A DNA stretch of 64,000 nt from Alphaproteobacteria bacterium (lineage in GTDB: Bacteria; Pseudomonadota; Alphaproteobacteria; Rhizobiales; Xanthobacteraceae). Of this stretch, positions 1-8,295 are shown piece by piece. The translations under genes and the position numbers were made by a program. The stretch's first letter is position 1; each line of letters opens with the position of its first letter. The stretch is from NCBI GenBank assembly GCA_005884685.1, contig VBAH01000049.1, positions 62,001 through 126,000 on the forward strand, written 5' to 3'. The notes under the pieces were generated by a model. The model had not been told where the DNA came from. It searched no databases and saw nothing but the letters and a program-made list of their open reading frames with translations.

Positions 1-86
1 TCGACGACGTCGGCCTGACCATGGTCAAGAAGGACAAGATCGGCGCCTACGAAGAGAAGGCGCAGGCCGCGCGGCCGTGGATGTGA
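1..86 (+). CDS. C-terminal end of an unidentified protein (partial)
   Basis: An open frame enters from the left edge and stops at TGA at 84-86, giving about 27 residues that end in ARPWM and are rich in Lys, Glu and Ala. The tail is too short to assign to a family. The stop codon directly abuts the stop codon of the convergent MFS gene, with no base between them. The codon choice matches neighbouring genes. Confidence 0.5.
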   Translation, partial: DDVGLTMVKKDKIGAYEEKAQAARPWM

Positions 87-1679
87 TCAACCGGCATTCG
101 CCGGCCGTGCTGCCTGCACCGTCCGGCCGCGCCGCGGCCGGATCGTCAGCGCGGCGCAGATCGAGGCCGCAAGCGCAAGCGCTGCCGCAAGCCACATCAC
201 CAGCCGGATACTGTCGGCGAGCGATTGCCTGACGATCGTCTCGGCGGCTTTTCGATCTTCTCCCCGAACGGTGAATTCCGCGGCGAATTTCCCGCGCGCA
301 TTCACGACTGCCTGACGCGCTTCGGCGCTCAGCCGCTGTGCCGCAAGGCTGCGGTCGAGCGCGCGGTTGTGCGCCTCGAGCGCAACGACGCCGAGGATCG
401 CGACCGCCAGCAGGCTCGCAAGGGACGCAACGGCATTGTTGATGCCGGAGGCGACACCCGCCTGGCGCTCCGGCACCGCATTGATGACGGTGGTCGTCAG
501 CGGCGCGACCGTGATCGCCATGCCAAGCCCGAGCACGACCATCGGCAGGAGCATGCCGGCGTAGGAGTCTCCGGCCATCGGCAGCAGCACGAAGCCGACC
601 GCCGCGATGGCAGGCCCTGCGATCAGCGGCAGCCGCGCGCCGAAGCGGTCGATCAATCCGCCGGACCAGCGCGACAGCGCCGCCATGACGATGGTGAATG
701 GCAGGAACGCGGCGCCGGCGAGCGTCGCCGAGAAACCATGCACCTGGATCAGCAGGAACGGCAGGAAGAAGAACGCTCCGCCGAGGCCGGCATAAAGCAG
801 GAGCGTGAGCAGATTCACGCCGGCAAACGTGCGCGACGAAAACAGTTTCAACGGCATCATCGGCGCAGGGATGCGCGCTTCCTCCCACACGAACGTCGCG
901 AGCAGCAGGATTCCGGCGCCCAACGAAGCGACGATGGTCGCGTCGCTCCAGCCGCGCTCCGGCGCGGCGATCAGGCCGTACACGAGACTCCCGAGGCCTA
1001 AGAGCGCGAGCAGCGCGCCGCGCCAGTCGAGGCCGCGTGCGGCTTGCGCGTCGCGGCTTTCCGGCACGTGGCGCAGCGCGATCCAGATCGCTGGCAGCGC
1101 GATGAACGGGTTGATCAGGAAGATCCAGCGCCACGATACGTGATCGACGATCCAGCCGCCGAGCACCGGGCCGAATGCCGCCGAGATTGCCGAGAAGCCC
1201 GCCCACGTGCCGATCGCTTTGCCGCGCTCGCTCTCGTCGAACGTCGCGCCGATGATCGCGAGCGAGCAGGGGATGAGCAACGCCGCGCCCGCGCCTTGCA
1301 CGGCGCGCGCCGGGATCAGTTGCCCGATAGTGCCTGAGAGGCCGCACCATAGCGATGCGGCTGCGAACACTGCGGTGCCGGCGATGAACACCCGGCGGCG
1401 TCCCAGCTGGTCGCCCGCCGCGCCGCCGACCAGCACCAGCGCGGTGAGCGCGAGCATATATGCGTTGACCAGCCATTGGACCGCGGCGGCGGAGGTTTTC
1501 AGATCGGCCTCGATAGTCGGCAGCGCGACGTTCACCACCGACTCGTCGATATAGGCCATGGTCGAGGCCATGATCGTGACGGCGAGCACCCACGGCTTGC
1601 TGCTCGCTTTGCAATCCGGCGCGCTGCGCACCGCGCGGATCGCCGCCTCGTCGCAGGGGCGTGCTCTCGGATTGAGCAT
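87..1679 (-). CDS. MFS drug exporter, DHA2 (EmrB/QacA-like) family
   Basis: Predicted inner-membrane proton-driven exporter of about 530 residues with roughly 14 hydrophobic segments, as expected for the DHA2 14-helix branch. Visible signatures are the DESVVNVALPTI segment of helix 1 (the D-x-x-(I/V)VNVALP pattern of this branch), a motif A version GDQLGRRRVF near residue 88, and a motif C-like FGPVLGGWI in helix 5. The substrate cannot be read from sequence. The ATG of MLNPRARP is preferred over an upstream in-frame ATG because the extra 12 residues would be encoded by the adjacent palindromic repeat. No convincing Shine-Dalgarno sequence precedes it. No adaptor (EmrA) or regulator gene is adjacent. 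Confidence 0.85.
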   Translation of the reverse strand: MLNPRARPCDEAAIRAVRSAPDCKASSKPWVLAVTIMASTMAYIDESVVNVALPTIEADLKTSAAAVQWLVNAYMLALTALVLVGGAAGDQLGRRRVFIAGTAVFAAASLWCGLSGTIGQLIPARAVQGAGAALLIPCSLAIIGATFDESERGKAIGTWAGFSAISAAFGPVLGGWIVDHVSWRWIFLINPFIALPAIWIALRHVPESRDAQAARGLDWRGALLALLGLGSLVYGLIAAPERGWSDATIVASLGAGILLLATFVWEEARIPAPMMPLKLFSSRTFAGVNLLTLLLYAGLGGAFFFLPFLLIQVHGFSATLAGAAFLPFTIVMAALSRWSGGLIDRFGARLPLIAGPAIAAVGFVLLPMAGDSYAGMLLPMVVLGLGMAITVAPLTTTVINAVPERQAGVASGINNAVASLASLLAVAILGVVALEAHNRALDRSLAAQRLSAEARQAVVNARGKFAAEFTVRGEDRKAAETIVRQSLADSIRLVMWLAAALALAASICAALTIRPRRGRTVQAARPANAG

Positions 1680-1697
1680 GACGGGTAATAGAGAACT

Positions 1698-1795
1698 CCG
1701 CTCATTCCCGCGCAAGCGGCCCCTCCCTTTACCCTCCCCCGCTTGCGGGGGAGGGTAGGGTGGGGGCGGGTCCCCGCTTTCGCGGGGACGAGCGG
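1698..1795. repeat. Two-hairpin intergenic repeat (class A)
   Basis: It begins CCGCTCATTCCCGCG and ends GTCCCCGCTTTCGCGGGGAC plus GAGCGG. A central CCCTCCCCCGC/GCGGGGGAGGG stem lies between. It fills the gap between the MFS and lyase promoters and stops. Related copies recur through the window. Confidence 0.8.
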
Positions 1796-1802
1796 AACCC
1801 GG

Positions 1803-2681
1803 CTAGGCGCGCGTCTCGATCGTCTCGGCGATCGCGACGGTGCGCCGCGCCATCTCGGCGTGCATGCGCTCGACCATGCGGCCGCCGATCTGCACCACGC
1901 CTTTCTCCTTGTTCTCCGGCAGGTCGAACGCGGCGATCATCGCCCGGGCCTGCATGATCTCGTCCGGCGTCGGCGAGAATGCCGCATTGCACGGCTCGAT
2001 CTGGCCCGGATGGATCAGCGTCTTGCCGTCGAAACCGAAGTCGCGGGCCTGCGCGCACTCCTGCGCAAAGCCTTGCGCGTCCGCGATGTCGTTGTAGACA
2101 CCGTCGAGGATGTCGATGCCGAATTCGCGCGCGGCGAGCACGCAGGTCGTCAGCCATGCGGCCATCGGAGCGCGGCCGGGCAGGATGCGCGCGCGGGTTT
2201 CCTTGGCGAGATCGTTGGTTCCCATCACGAAGCCGGCCAGCCGCGTCTCGGAATCCTTCGCGCTCGCCGCGATGGCGCGCACGTTGAAGACCGCGGTCGG
2301 CGTCTCGATCATCGCCCAGATGCGGGTGCGCTGATTAGCGTGCAGGCTCAGCAGCCGGGCGCCGATCCGCTCGGGCTGATCCGCAGATGAAATTTTCGGA
2401 ATCAGAATGGCGTCCGGCGCTGCCGCGACGGCCGCATGGAGGTCGTCGGCGAACCACGGGGTGTCGATGCCGTTGACGCGGATGAACACCTCGCGTGCGC
2501 CGAACCCGCCGGCCTTCACGGCCGCCACCACCTGATCGCGCGCCGATTCCTTCGCGTCGGGCGCAACTGCATCCTCCAGATCGAGGATCACTCCGTCGAC
2601 CGGCAATGTCTTTGCCTTCTCCAGCGCGCGGGCATTCGAGCCCGGCATGTAGAGCACGCTGCGACGCGGCCGAATGGTCAT
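1803..2681 (-). CDS. HpcH/HpaI-type CoA ester lyase (CitE/Mcl-like)
   Basis: A 292-residue TIM-barrel lyase of the citrate-lyase-beta / malyl-CoA-lyase-like family, which cleaves or forms 3-hydroxyacyl-CoA bonds with glyoxylate or acetyl-CoA as partners. Family signatures are SVLYMPGSNARAL at the N-terminus, ILDLEDAV near residue 35 (Mg-binding acidic residues), RVNG, PKI, and IETPTAV near residue 133, which carries the second metal-binding Glu. The ATG is preceded by a GGGG run; a TTG four codons upstream is the alternative. The exact substrate (malyl-CoA, beta-methylmalyl-CoA, citramalyl-CoA or other) is not decided by these motifs. The gene is transcribed divergently from the FAD oxidoreductase 67 bases away. 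Confidence 0.8.
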   Translation of the reverse strand: MTIRPRRSVLYMPGSNARALEKAKTLPVDGVILDLEDAVAPDAKESARDQVVAAVKAGGFGAREVFIRVNGIDTPWFADDLHAAVAAAPDAILIPKISSADQPERIGARLLSLHANQRTRIWAMIETPTAVFNVRAIAASAKDSETRLAGFVMGTNDLAKETRARILPGRAPMAAWLTTCVLAAREFGIDILDGVYNDIADAQGFAQECAQARDFGFDGKTLIHPGQIEPCNAAFSPTPDEIMQARAMIAAFDLPENKEKGVVQIGGRMVERMHAEMARRTVAIAETIETRA

Positions 2682-2748
2682 CTGCACCCCCAAGTCCCAA
2701 TGGCGCGAAGCCTAGCCTCCATGGGTCACGCATGCCACTGTTTCGCCG

Positions 2749-3921
2749 ATGAGTTCCCAAACCTATGACGTGGCGATCGTCGGCGGCGCGGCCGTCGGCT
2801 CCGCGGTCGCCAATTTTCTCACACACGACCTCGGCTTTACCGGCTCGATCGCCGTGATCGAACGCGACCCGACCTACGCGCGCGCCGCCACGACGCTTTC
2901 GGCCGCCTCGATCCGCCAGCAATTTTCCACGGCGGAGAACATCCGGATGAGCCAGTTCGGGGTCGCATTTTTCCGCGACTTGAAGGAACGGTTCGGCGCG
3001 CATGCCGATATCGCGTTCCGCGAGCGCGGCTATCTGCTGCTCGCAGGCGGGACCGGCGCGGGCACCTTGGCGGCGAACCACGCGGTGCAGCAGGGCGAAG
3101 GCGCCGACATCGTGCTGGTGGATCCGTCCGCGCTCGCGGAGAAATTTCCCTGGCTCAGCACCGCTGACCTGACGCTCGGCGCGTTCGGGCGCACCGGCGA
3201 GGGCTGGTTCGATGCCCATGCGCTGCTCACGCTGTTGCGCAACGCGGCCCGGCAAAAGGGCGCGCGCTATATCCACGGCGACGTCGTGGGCATCGAGCGC
3301 GTCGGGGCGCGCATCACCGGCGTGACGCTTGCGAACGGTGAACGCATCGCCTGCGGCACACTGGTCAATGCCGCAGGTCCGCAGGCGGGTGACGTGGCGG
3401 CGCTTGCCGGCATCGCGTTGCCGGTCGAGCCGCGCAAGCGCTGCGTGTTCGTGGTCGCGTGCCGCACGCCGCTGCCGGGCATGCCGTTGACGGTCGACCC
3501 AGGCGGCGTGTGGGTACGGCCGGAAGGTGAGGTCTATATCTGCGGCGTCGCGCCGCCCGCGGACGCCGACACACGTGCGGGCGATTTCGAGGTGGACTAC
3601 GCGCTGTTCGAGGACGTGGTCTGGCCGGCGCTGGCGCATCGCGTGCCGGCTTTTGAGGCGCTCAAGCTGCAACGCGGCTGGGCCGGGCACTACGACTACA
3701 ACACGCTCGACCAGAACGCCGTGATCGGGCGCCATCCGGAAATCGGCAACTTCATCTTCGCGAACGGATTCTCCGGCCACGGCTTGCAGCAGGCGCCGGC
3801 CACGGGGCGCGCCGTCGCCGAGCTGATCACTCATCAAAAGTTTGTATCGCTCGACCTTTCATTGTTCGGCTATGAGCGTATTGCGGAAGGGCGGCCGGTG
3901 AAGGAACTCAACGTCATATGA
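2749..3921 (+). CDS. FAD-dependent oxidoreductase, DAO / FOXRED1-like
   Basis: A 390-residue flavoenzyme of the D-amino-acid oxidase / sarcosine-oxidase superfamily. The N-terminal nucleotide-binding loop (VAIVGGAAVGSAVA, residues 8-21) is followed by an ERD acidic end of beta-2. The C-terminal FSGHGLQQAPATG (about 345-357) matches the family's conserved GFSGHG-type FAD-contact segment. The family oxidises the C-N bond of amino acids or N-methyl amino acids; the substrate is not predictable here. The stop codon overlaps the start of the PLP enzyme (ATGA), so the two genes, and the carbonic anhydrase after them, form a tight operon that may degrade an amino acid. Confidence 0.8.
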   Translation: MSSQTYDVAIVGGAAVGSAVANFLTHDLGFTGSIAVIERDPTYARAATTLSAASIRQQFSTAENIRMSQFGVAFFRDLKERFGAHADIAFRERGYLLLAGGTGAGTLAANHAVQQGEGADIVLVDPSALAEKFPWLSTADLTLGAFGRTGEGWFDAHALLTLLRNAARQKGARYIHGDVVGIERVGARITGVTLANGERIACGTLVNAAGPQAGDVAALAGIALPVEPRKRCVFVVACRTPLPGMPLTVDPGGVWVRPEGEVYICGVAPPADADTRAGDFEVDYALFEDVVWPALAHRVPAFEALKLQRGWAGHYDYNTLDQNAVIGRHPEIGNFIFANGFSGHGLQQAPATGRAVAELITHQKFVSLDLSLFGYERIAEGRPVKELNVI

Positions 3922-4862
3922 TCGGGCAGGACGACATCCGCGCGGCCTACGTGCGCATCCGGCCGCGTGTGCGCCGCACGCCCGTGATCCGCATCGACGC
4001 CGCCGACCTCGGCCTCCCATTGCGCCACCCGCTCACCTTCAAGCTCGAGTTCCTGCAGCACACCGGCACATTCAAGCCGCGCGGTGCGTTCAACAATCTG
4101 CTCTCGCGTGACGTGCCGCAGGCTGGCGTCGCGGCGGCGTCCGGCGGCAATCACGGCGCTGCGGTCGCCTATGCGGCGCAGCGGCTCGGGCACAAGGCGG
4201 CGATCTTCGTGCCGGATGTGTCGTCTCCGGTGAAGGTCGCGCGCATCCGGAGCTACGGCGCGGACGTGCGTGTCGGCGGCGCGCGTTATGCGGATGCGCT
4301 CGATGCCTGCAACGCCTTCATCGCGACGAGTGGCGCGCTGTCGGTCCATGCCTACGATGCGGCCGAGACGATCGCAGGTCAGGGCAGCGTCGGCCTCGAA
4401 TGGCAAGAAGATGCGCCCGACCTCGACACCGTGCTGGTCGCGGTCGGCGGCGGCGGGCTGATCGCCGGCATTGCGGCGTGGTACGGCAAACGCGTGAAGG
4501 TCGTTGGCGTCGAGCCGGAAGGGTCGCGCTGCCTGCATGCATCGCTCGAAGCCGGCCGTCCGGTCGACGTGACGGTCGAGAGCATCGCGGCGGATTCGCT
4601 CGGCGCGCGCAACACCGGGCAGCTGGTGTTCGAGATCGCGCGGCAGAATGTCGATCACGTCGCGCTGGTCGCCGACGATGCGATCGTGGCGGCGCAGCAG
4701 CTGCTGTGGGATCGGTTGCGCATCGGCGCCGAACCGGGCGGTGCCGCTGCGCTTGCCGCATTGGTGAGCGGCCGCTACCAGCCGCGCGCAGACGAGAACG
4801 TCGGCGTGCTGCTGTGCGGCGCGAACGTCGATCTCGGCAAACTTGCGGCGATCGCCTCATGA
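3918..4862 (+). CDS. PLP-dependent threonine/serine dehydratase-like enzyme
   Basis: A 314-residue fold-type II PLP enzyme without a C-terminal ACT domain, so probably catabolic rather than an isoleucine-feedback-controlled IlvA. The Schiff-base lysine lies in GTFKPRGAFNN (about residue 52), the phosphate/substrate loop is ASGGNHGAAV, and the PLP phosphate-binding glycine loop is VGGGGLIAG. It carries GTFKPRGA in place of the canonical SFKxRGA, a modest deviation also seen in dehydratase-like relatives. Its start overlaps the stop of the FAD oxidoreductase and its stop overlaps the start of the carbonic anhydrase, both by four bases, indicating translational coupling. Probable reaction: deamination of serine, threonine or a hydroxy-amino acid to a 2-oxo acid; inferred. 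Confidence 0.8.
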   Translation: MIGQDDIRAAYVRIRPRVRRTPVIRIDAADLGLPLRHPLTFKLEFLQHTGTFKPRGAFNNLLSRDVPQAGVAAASGGNHGAAVAYAAQRLGHKAAIFVPDVSSPVKVARIRSYGADVRVGGARYADALDACNAFIATSGALSVHAYDAAETIAGQGSVGLEWQEDAPDLDTVLVAVGGGGLIAGIAAWYGKRVKVVGVEPEGSRCLHASLEAGRPVDVTVESIAADSLGARNTGQLVFEIARQNVDHVALVADDAIVAAQQLLWDRLRIGAEPGGAAALAALVSGRYQPRADENVGVLLCGANVDLGKLAAIAS

Positions 4863-5530
4863 ATTTCCCCGACCGGCTGATCGAGGGCTACCGCGATTTC
4901 CTCACCGGCCGCCTGCCGCTGGAGCAGAGCCGTTATCGCGAGCTTGCCGAGCGCGGGCAGTCGCCCGAGATCATGGTGATCGGCTGCGCGGACTCGCGCG
5001 TCTCACCGGAGGTCATCTTCAACGCGCGGCCGGGCGAGCTGTTCGTGGTGCGCAACGTCGCCAATCTCGTGCCGCCCTACGCGCCGGACGGCCGCGCGCA
5101 CGGCGTCTCGGCCGCGCTTGAGTTCGGCGTCGCAGCGCTCAAGGTCCGGCACATCGTCGTCCTCGGCCATGCGCAATGCGGCGGCGTGAAAGCATTTGCC
5201 GAAGATGCCGAGCCGCTTTCGCCCGGCGATTTCATCGGCAAATGGATGTCGCTGATGGCGCCGGCCGCCGAGAAGGTCGGGCCGCGCGGCAACCTTTCCG
5301 AGACCGAGTATCTGGTCCGGCTCGAACAGGCGAACGTCGCCAACAGCCTCGACAATCTGCTGACGTTTCCGCGCTTGCGCAACCTGGTCGAGACGGGCCG
5401 CATCGCGCTTCACGGCGCCTATTTCGGTGTCGCGACCGGACGGCTCTCGGTGCGCGATCGGGCGACCGGTGAATTCACACCGATCGCCGCGGAGGATTAC
5501 GCGCGGCTGTTCAAGGAGCCGAGGTTTTAG
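4859..5530 (+). CDS. beta-class carbonic anhydrase
   Basis: A 223-residue zinc enzyme that interconverts CO2 and bicarbonate in the cytoplasm. Zinc ligands and the catalytic dyad are visible: Cys43, Asp45 and Arg47 in GCADSRVSP, and His104 and Cys107 in GHAQCGGV. The length is normal for bacterial beta-CAs. The ATG overlaps the TGA of the preceding dehydratase gene, which fixes the start and indicates an operon. Bicarbonate supply could serve carboxylases generally; no specific link to the two upstream genes can be shown. Confidence 0.92.
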   Translation: MNFPDRLIEGYRDFLTGRLPLEQSRYRELAERGQSPEIMVIGCADSRVSPEVIFNARPGELFVVRNVANLVPPYAPDGRAHGVSAALEFGVAALKVRHIVVLGHAQCGGVKAFAEDAEPLSPGDFIGKWMSLMAPAAEKVGPRGNLSETEYLVRLEQANVANSLDNLLTFPRLRNLVETGRIALHGAYFGVATGRLSVRDRATGEFTPIAAEDYARLFKEPRF

Positions 5531-5538
5531 AGGAAGTT

Positions 5539-5643
5539 CCGCTCATGCCCGTACTCGGGTCGAGCCTTCGGCTCGCCCGAGCACAGGCTCCAGCGGGCAT
5601 CCAGTTCTTTGGCTCTGGGTCCCGCTTTCGCGGGGACGAGCGG
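5539..5643. repeat. Two-hairpin intergenic repeat (class A)
   Basis: It starts CCGCTCATGCCCG and ends in the CCCGCTTTCGCGGG hairpin followed by GACGAGCGG. A CTCGGGTCGAGCCTTCGGCTCGCCCGAG-type stem sits at the left. It lies between the convergent carbonic anhydrase and asd genes and could act as a bidirectional terminator. Confidence 0.75.
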
Positions 5644-5652
5644 TGCGGGGAA

Positions 5653-6687
5653 TCAAGCCGCCTTGCGCTTCGCGGCGATCAGTTTGCGATTGATCAGGCA
5701 CTCGGCGATCTGCACCGCATTGAGGGCGGCGCCCTTGCGCAGATTGTCCGACACGATCCACATCACGAGGCCGCTGTCGACGGTCGGGTCCTCGCGGATG
5801 CGGCTGATGTAGGTCGCGTCCTCGCCCGCCGCCTCGTAGGGCGTGACGTAGCCGCCATCCTCGTGCTTGTCGATCACCAGACAGCCGGGCGCCTTGCGCA
5901 AGATGTCGCGCGCCTCGGCGGCGCTCAACGGTTCCTCGAACTCGATGTTCACGGCCTCTGAGTGGCTGACGAACACCGGCACGCGCACGCAGGTCGCGGT
6001 GAGCTTGATTTTGGGATCGAGGATCTTCTTGGTCTCGACCACCATCTTCCACTCTTCCTTGGTGTAGCCGTCCTCCATGAAGACATCGACTTGCGGGATC
6101 ACGTTGAAGGCGATGCGCTTGGGAAACTTCTTCGCCTCGACCTCATTGAGCTGATAGACCGACTTGGTCTGCGCGCACAGTTCCTCCATCGCATCCTTGC
6201 CGGCGCCCGACACCGACTGATAGGTCGAGACGACGACGCGCTTGATCTTCGCCTTGTCGTGCAGCGGCTTGAGCGCGACCACGAGCTGCGCGGTCGAGCA
6301 GTTCGGGTTGGCGATGATGCCCTTCTTGGTGAAGCCCCCGACCGCGTCGGCATTGACCTCGGGCACGATCAGCGGAACGTCCGGGTCCATCCGCCAGGCG
6401 GACGAATTGTCGATCACCACCGCGCCCGCGGCGGCGATCTTCGGCGACCACTCCTTCGATACCGCGCCGCCAGCCGACATCAGGCAGATGTCGACGTCGG
6501 AAAAATCATAGTGCTCGAGCGCTTTGACCTTGAGCGTCGTGTCGCCATAGGCGGCTTCCTGGCCGATGCTCTTGCGCGAGGCGAGCGCCACCATCTCGTC
6601 GGCGGGAAATTCCCGCTCGGCGAGGATGTTCAGCATCTCGCGGCCCACATTGCCGGTGGCGCCAACCACGGCGACCTTGTAGCCCAT
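5653..6687 (-). CDS. asd: Aspartate-semialdehyde dehydrogenase
   Basis: A 344-residue NADPH enzyme that reduces beta-aspartyl phosphate to aspartate semialdehyde, the branch point to lysine/diaminopimelate, methionine and threonine. It shows the N-terminal GATGNVG nucleotide loop (9-15), the catalytic Cys130 in NPNCSTAQ, and VSHSEAV with the active-site His. The length is normal. The start is the ATG of MGYKVAVVG, preceded by AGGAAC. It is monocistronic here, between two inverted-repeat-bearing gaps. Confidence 0.95.
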   Translation of the reverse strand: MGYKVAVVGATGNVGREMLNILAEREFPADEMVALASRKSIGQEAAYGDTTLKVKALEHYDFSDVDICLMSAGGAVSKEWSPKIAAAGAVVIDNSSAWRMDPDVPLIVPEVNADAVGGFTKKGIIANPNCSTAQLVVALKPLHDKAKIKRVVVSTYQSVSGAGKDAMEELCAQTKSVYQLNEVEAKKFPKRIAFNVIPQVDVFMEDGYTKEEWKMVVETKKILDPKIKLTATCVRVPVFVSHSEAVNIEFEEPLSAAEARDILRKAPGCLVIDKHEDGGYVTPYEAAGEDATYISRIREDPTVDSGLVMWIVSDNLRKGAALNAVQIAECLINRKLIAAKRKAA

Positions 6688-6900
6688 GACCTGGTTCCTG
6701 CTGTTGAATGGCCTGTTTAAATGCCCTCGCGCGGCGAAAAGTCAATCAAATCGTGCGAATGGCGGTCATTCCGGGCTCTGATGCGGTGCGCCAAGGCGTA
6801 ACGGCTCGTTGACCCTTTCGCCGAAAAACGGCCGCTTCGCCGGCATCCGGAAACCTCCGAATAGCGCTGCCGCGCTAGTGCTACGCCCGGGGGGAGCGGC

Positions 6901-7713
6901 GTGCATCCTGTGTTGCGTAGCGCGAATGCGGCGGCGATGGCTGGGATCTCGGCCCGCGCCCGCGTCGCCTTTGCGCTGCTGGGCATGTTCGCCGTCGAGC
7001 TGCAGGCGACACTGGCGCGCCTGTTCGTCTATTGCGCGGCGCTCGGCGCATGCGGGTTTGGCATCGCGGAGTTCGTCGCACGCGGCAGCACCGTGACGCA
7101 AGCCGAGCCGGCGGAGTGGCTGGCGGTCAACAGGCCGTTCGCGGCGTTCGCGATGGCGATCCCGGATTTCGAGCCGCCGCGCTATTCGATCTGGCGCCAG
7201 GCGAGCGGAGGCGGGCGCAAGGATATCCTCACCTTCGGCGAGCCGGGCGGCGCGACCGCCGTCGTGGAGATCCATCGTCCCGGTACGGACGCCGAGGCGG
7301 GCGACAGCGAGGACATCACCGCCAGCATCTCCGAGTTGCGCCTGTCGGCGCCGGTTACGCCGCGCACCATCGATACCAAATTCGGCGTGGTGCTGGTCGA
7401 GGCCTTCACCGATCATGCGCCGCATGGCACGCGCAGCTGCCTGCGTTTCAATCGCGGCTTCGAGGAGCCGCGGCTCGAGCTCACCGGCTGGTTCTGCAAT
7501 CCCGGCCCGGAGCTGGTCGATCGCGGCATGCTCGCCTGCGCGCTCGATCGGCTGTCGCTGCTCGCGGCCGGCACCGAGCCGAAGCTTGCCGCGCTGTTCG
7601 CGCGCGCCGAGATCAGGCGCAGCTTCTGCGGCCAGAACGCCGTGTTCGTTGCGGCAACGCCGAAACGCACCGACTGGATTGAAGCTGCGCGCGATCCGAA
7701 GCTGCGGCACTAG
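6901..7713 (+). CDS. Conserved hypothetical protein with one N-terminal membrane segment
   Basis: A 270-residue protein starting at GTG with a strong GGGGGGAG sequence a few bases upstream, which decides this start over the in-frame ATG twelve codons later. One hydrophobic stretch (about residues 38-62) suggests a membrane anchor, followed by a periplasmic domain of roughly 200 residues with five cysteines, three of them in RSCLRF, GWFCN and LACAL contexts, compatible with disulfides. I do not recognise the family. It stands alone between asd and the sorAB-like pair. Confidence 0.65.
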   Translation: MHPVLRSANAAAMAGISARARVAFALLGMFAVELQATLARLFVYCAALGACGFGIAEFVARGSTVTQAEPAEWLAVNRPFAAFAMAIPDFEPPRYSIWRQASGGGRKDILTFGEPGGATAVVEIHRPGTDAEAGDSEDITASISELRLSAPVTPRTIDTKFGVVLVEAFTDHAPHGTRSCLRFNRGFEEPRLELTGWFCNPGPELVDRGMLACALDRLSLLAAGTEPKLAALFARAEIRRSFCGQNAVFVAATPKRTDWIEAARDPKLRH

Positions 7714-7721
7714 ATTGACGT

Positions 7722-7827
7722 CCGCTCGTCCCCGCGAAAGCGGGAATCCCCCTTCCTTTATCCCTCCCCCGCTTGCGGGGGAGGGTAGGGTGGGGGTATG
7801 GATGCCCGCTTTCGCGGGCATGAGCGG
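7722..7827. repeat. Two-hairpin intergenic repeat (class A)
   Basis: It runs from TCCGCTCGTCCCCGCG to GCGGGCATGAGCGG with a central CCCTCCCCCGC/GCGGGGGAGGG stem. It is nearly the mirror image of the copy near 1.7 kb. It separates two convergent genes. Confidence 0.8.
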
Positions 7828-7838
7828 AGAATGACGGC

Positions 7839-8240
7839 TCATTGCTTGCTGAACGGATTCTGCCAGCCGCCGCGGGCGGCCGGGGCGCGCGGCGGATACG
7901 TCGCCTCGAGATAGCCGAGCAGGCGCGCGCGGTCCGCCTCGTCGAGCGCCGGCATGTTGTGGCGGCGGACCATCAGGTTGATCGAGTCCTCCCAGCCGGC
8001 GCGCGAGAGGCCCTGCTGCGCCACCAGCTTGAAGCCGTGGCAGGCGGTGCAGGCATAGAAGGTCTCGTCGCGCCCGGCGCCGGCGGGAAAATCCTCGGGG
8101 CTTTCGTCGCGCGGGGTGAAGTTTTGCGCGAGGGCGGGCGTCGCCCAGGCGATGAGCGCGCCGACACACAGAAGTGTCAGGCCCCGCGAAAGCGGGGCAT
8201 CCAGTAAACGCCGAAAGCTCAATGATGGAATGGCGTGCAA
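7839..8240 (-). CDS. sorB: Exported monohaem cytochrome c, probable electron acceptor of the sulfite dehydrogenase (SorB-like)
   Basis: A small periplasmic cytochrome c with a single haem motif CTACH and a likely axial Met in RRHNMPALDE. A hydrophobic signal segment ends in TPALAQ. No ATG suits the signal peptide; a TTG preceded at six bases by GGAG is the best start and gives 133 residues. A palindromic repeat spans this start and encodes part of the signal peptide, so the N-terminus is uncertain. It follows the molybdenum sulfite dehydrogenase gene in the same direction with about 55 bases between, the arrangement of SorAB, in which the cytochrome takes electrons from sulfite oxidation. Confidence 0.75.
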   Translation of the reverse strand: MHAIPSLSFRRLLDAPLSRGLTLLCVGALIAWATPALAQNFTPRDESPEDFPAGAGRDETFYACTACHGFKLVAQQGLSRAGWEDSINLMVRRHNMPALDEADRARLLGYLEATYPPRAPAARGGWQNPFSKQ

Positions 8241-8288
8241 CAAGTTCTCCGGATGTTTACTGGATCGCCCGCCGCCGCGGGCGATGAC
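8181..8288. repeat. Composite hairpin repeat (class B) overlapping the sorB start
   Basis: It consists of GCCCCGCGAAAGCGGGGC then ATCCAGTAAACG, a spacer, then GTTTACTGGAT and CGCCCGCCGCCGCGGGCG followed by ATGAC. The layout equals the copies in the sucA-sucB and sucC-mdh gaps. Unlike those copies it covers the ribosome-binding site, start codon and part of the signal-peptide codons of the cytochrome gene, and overlaps nothing of sorA. Confidence 0.8.
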
Positions 8289-8295
8289 GACCCTG

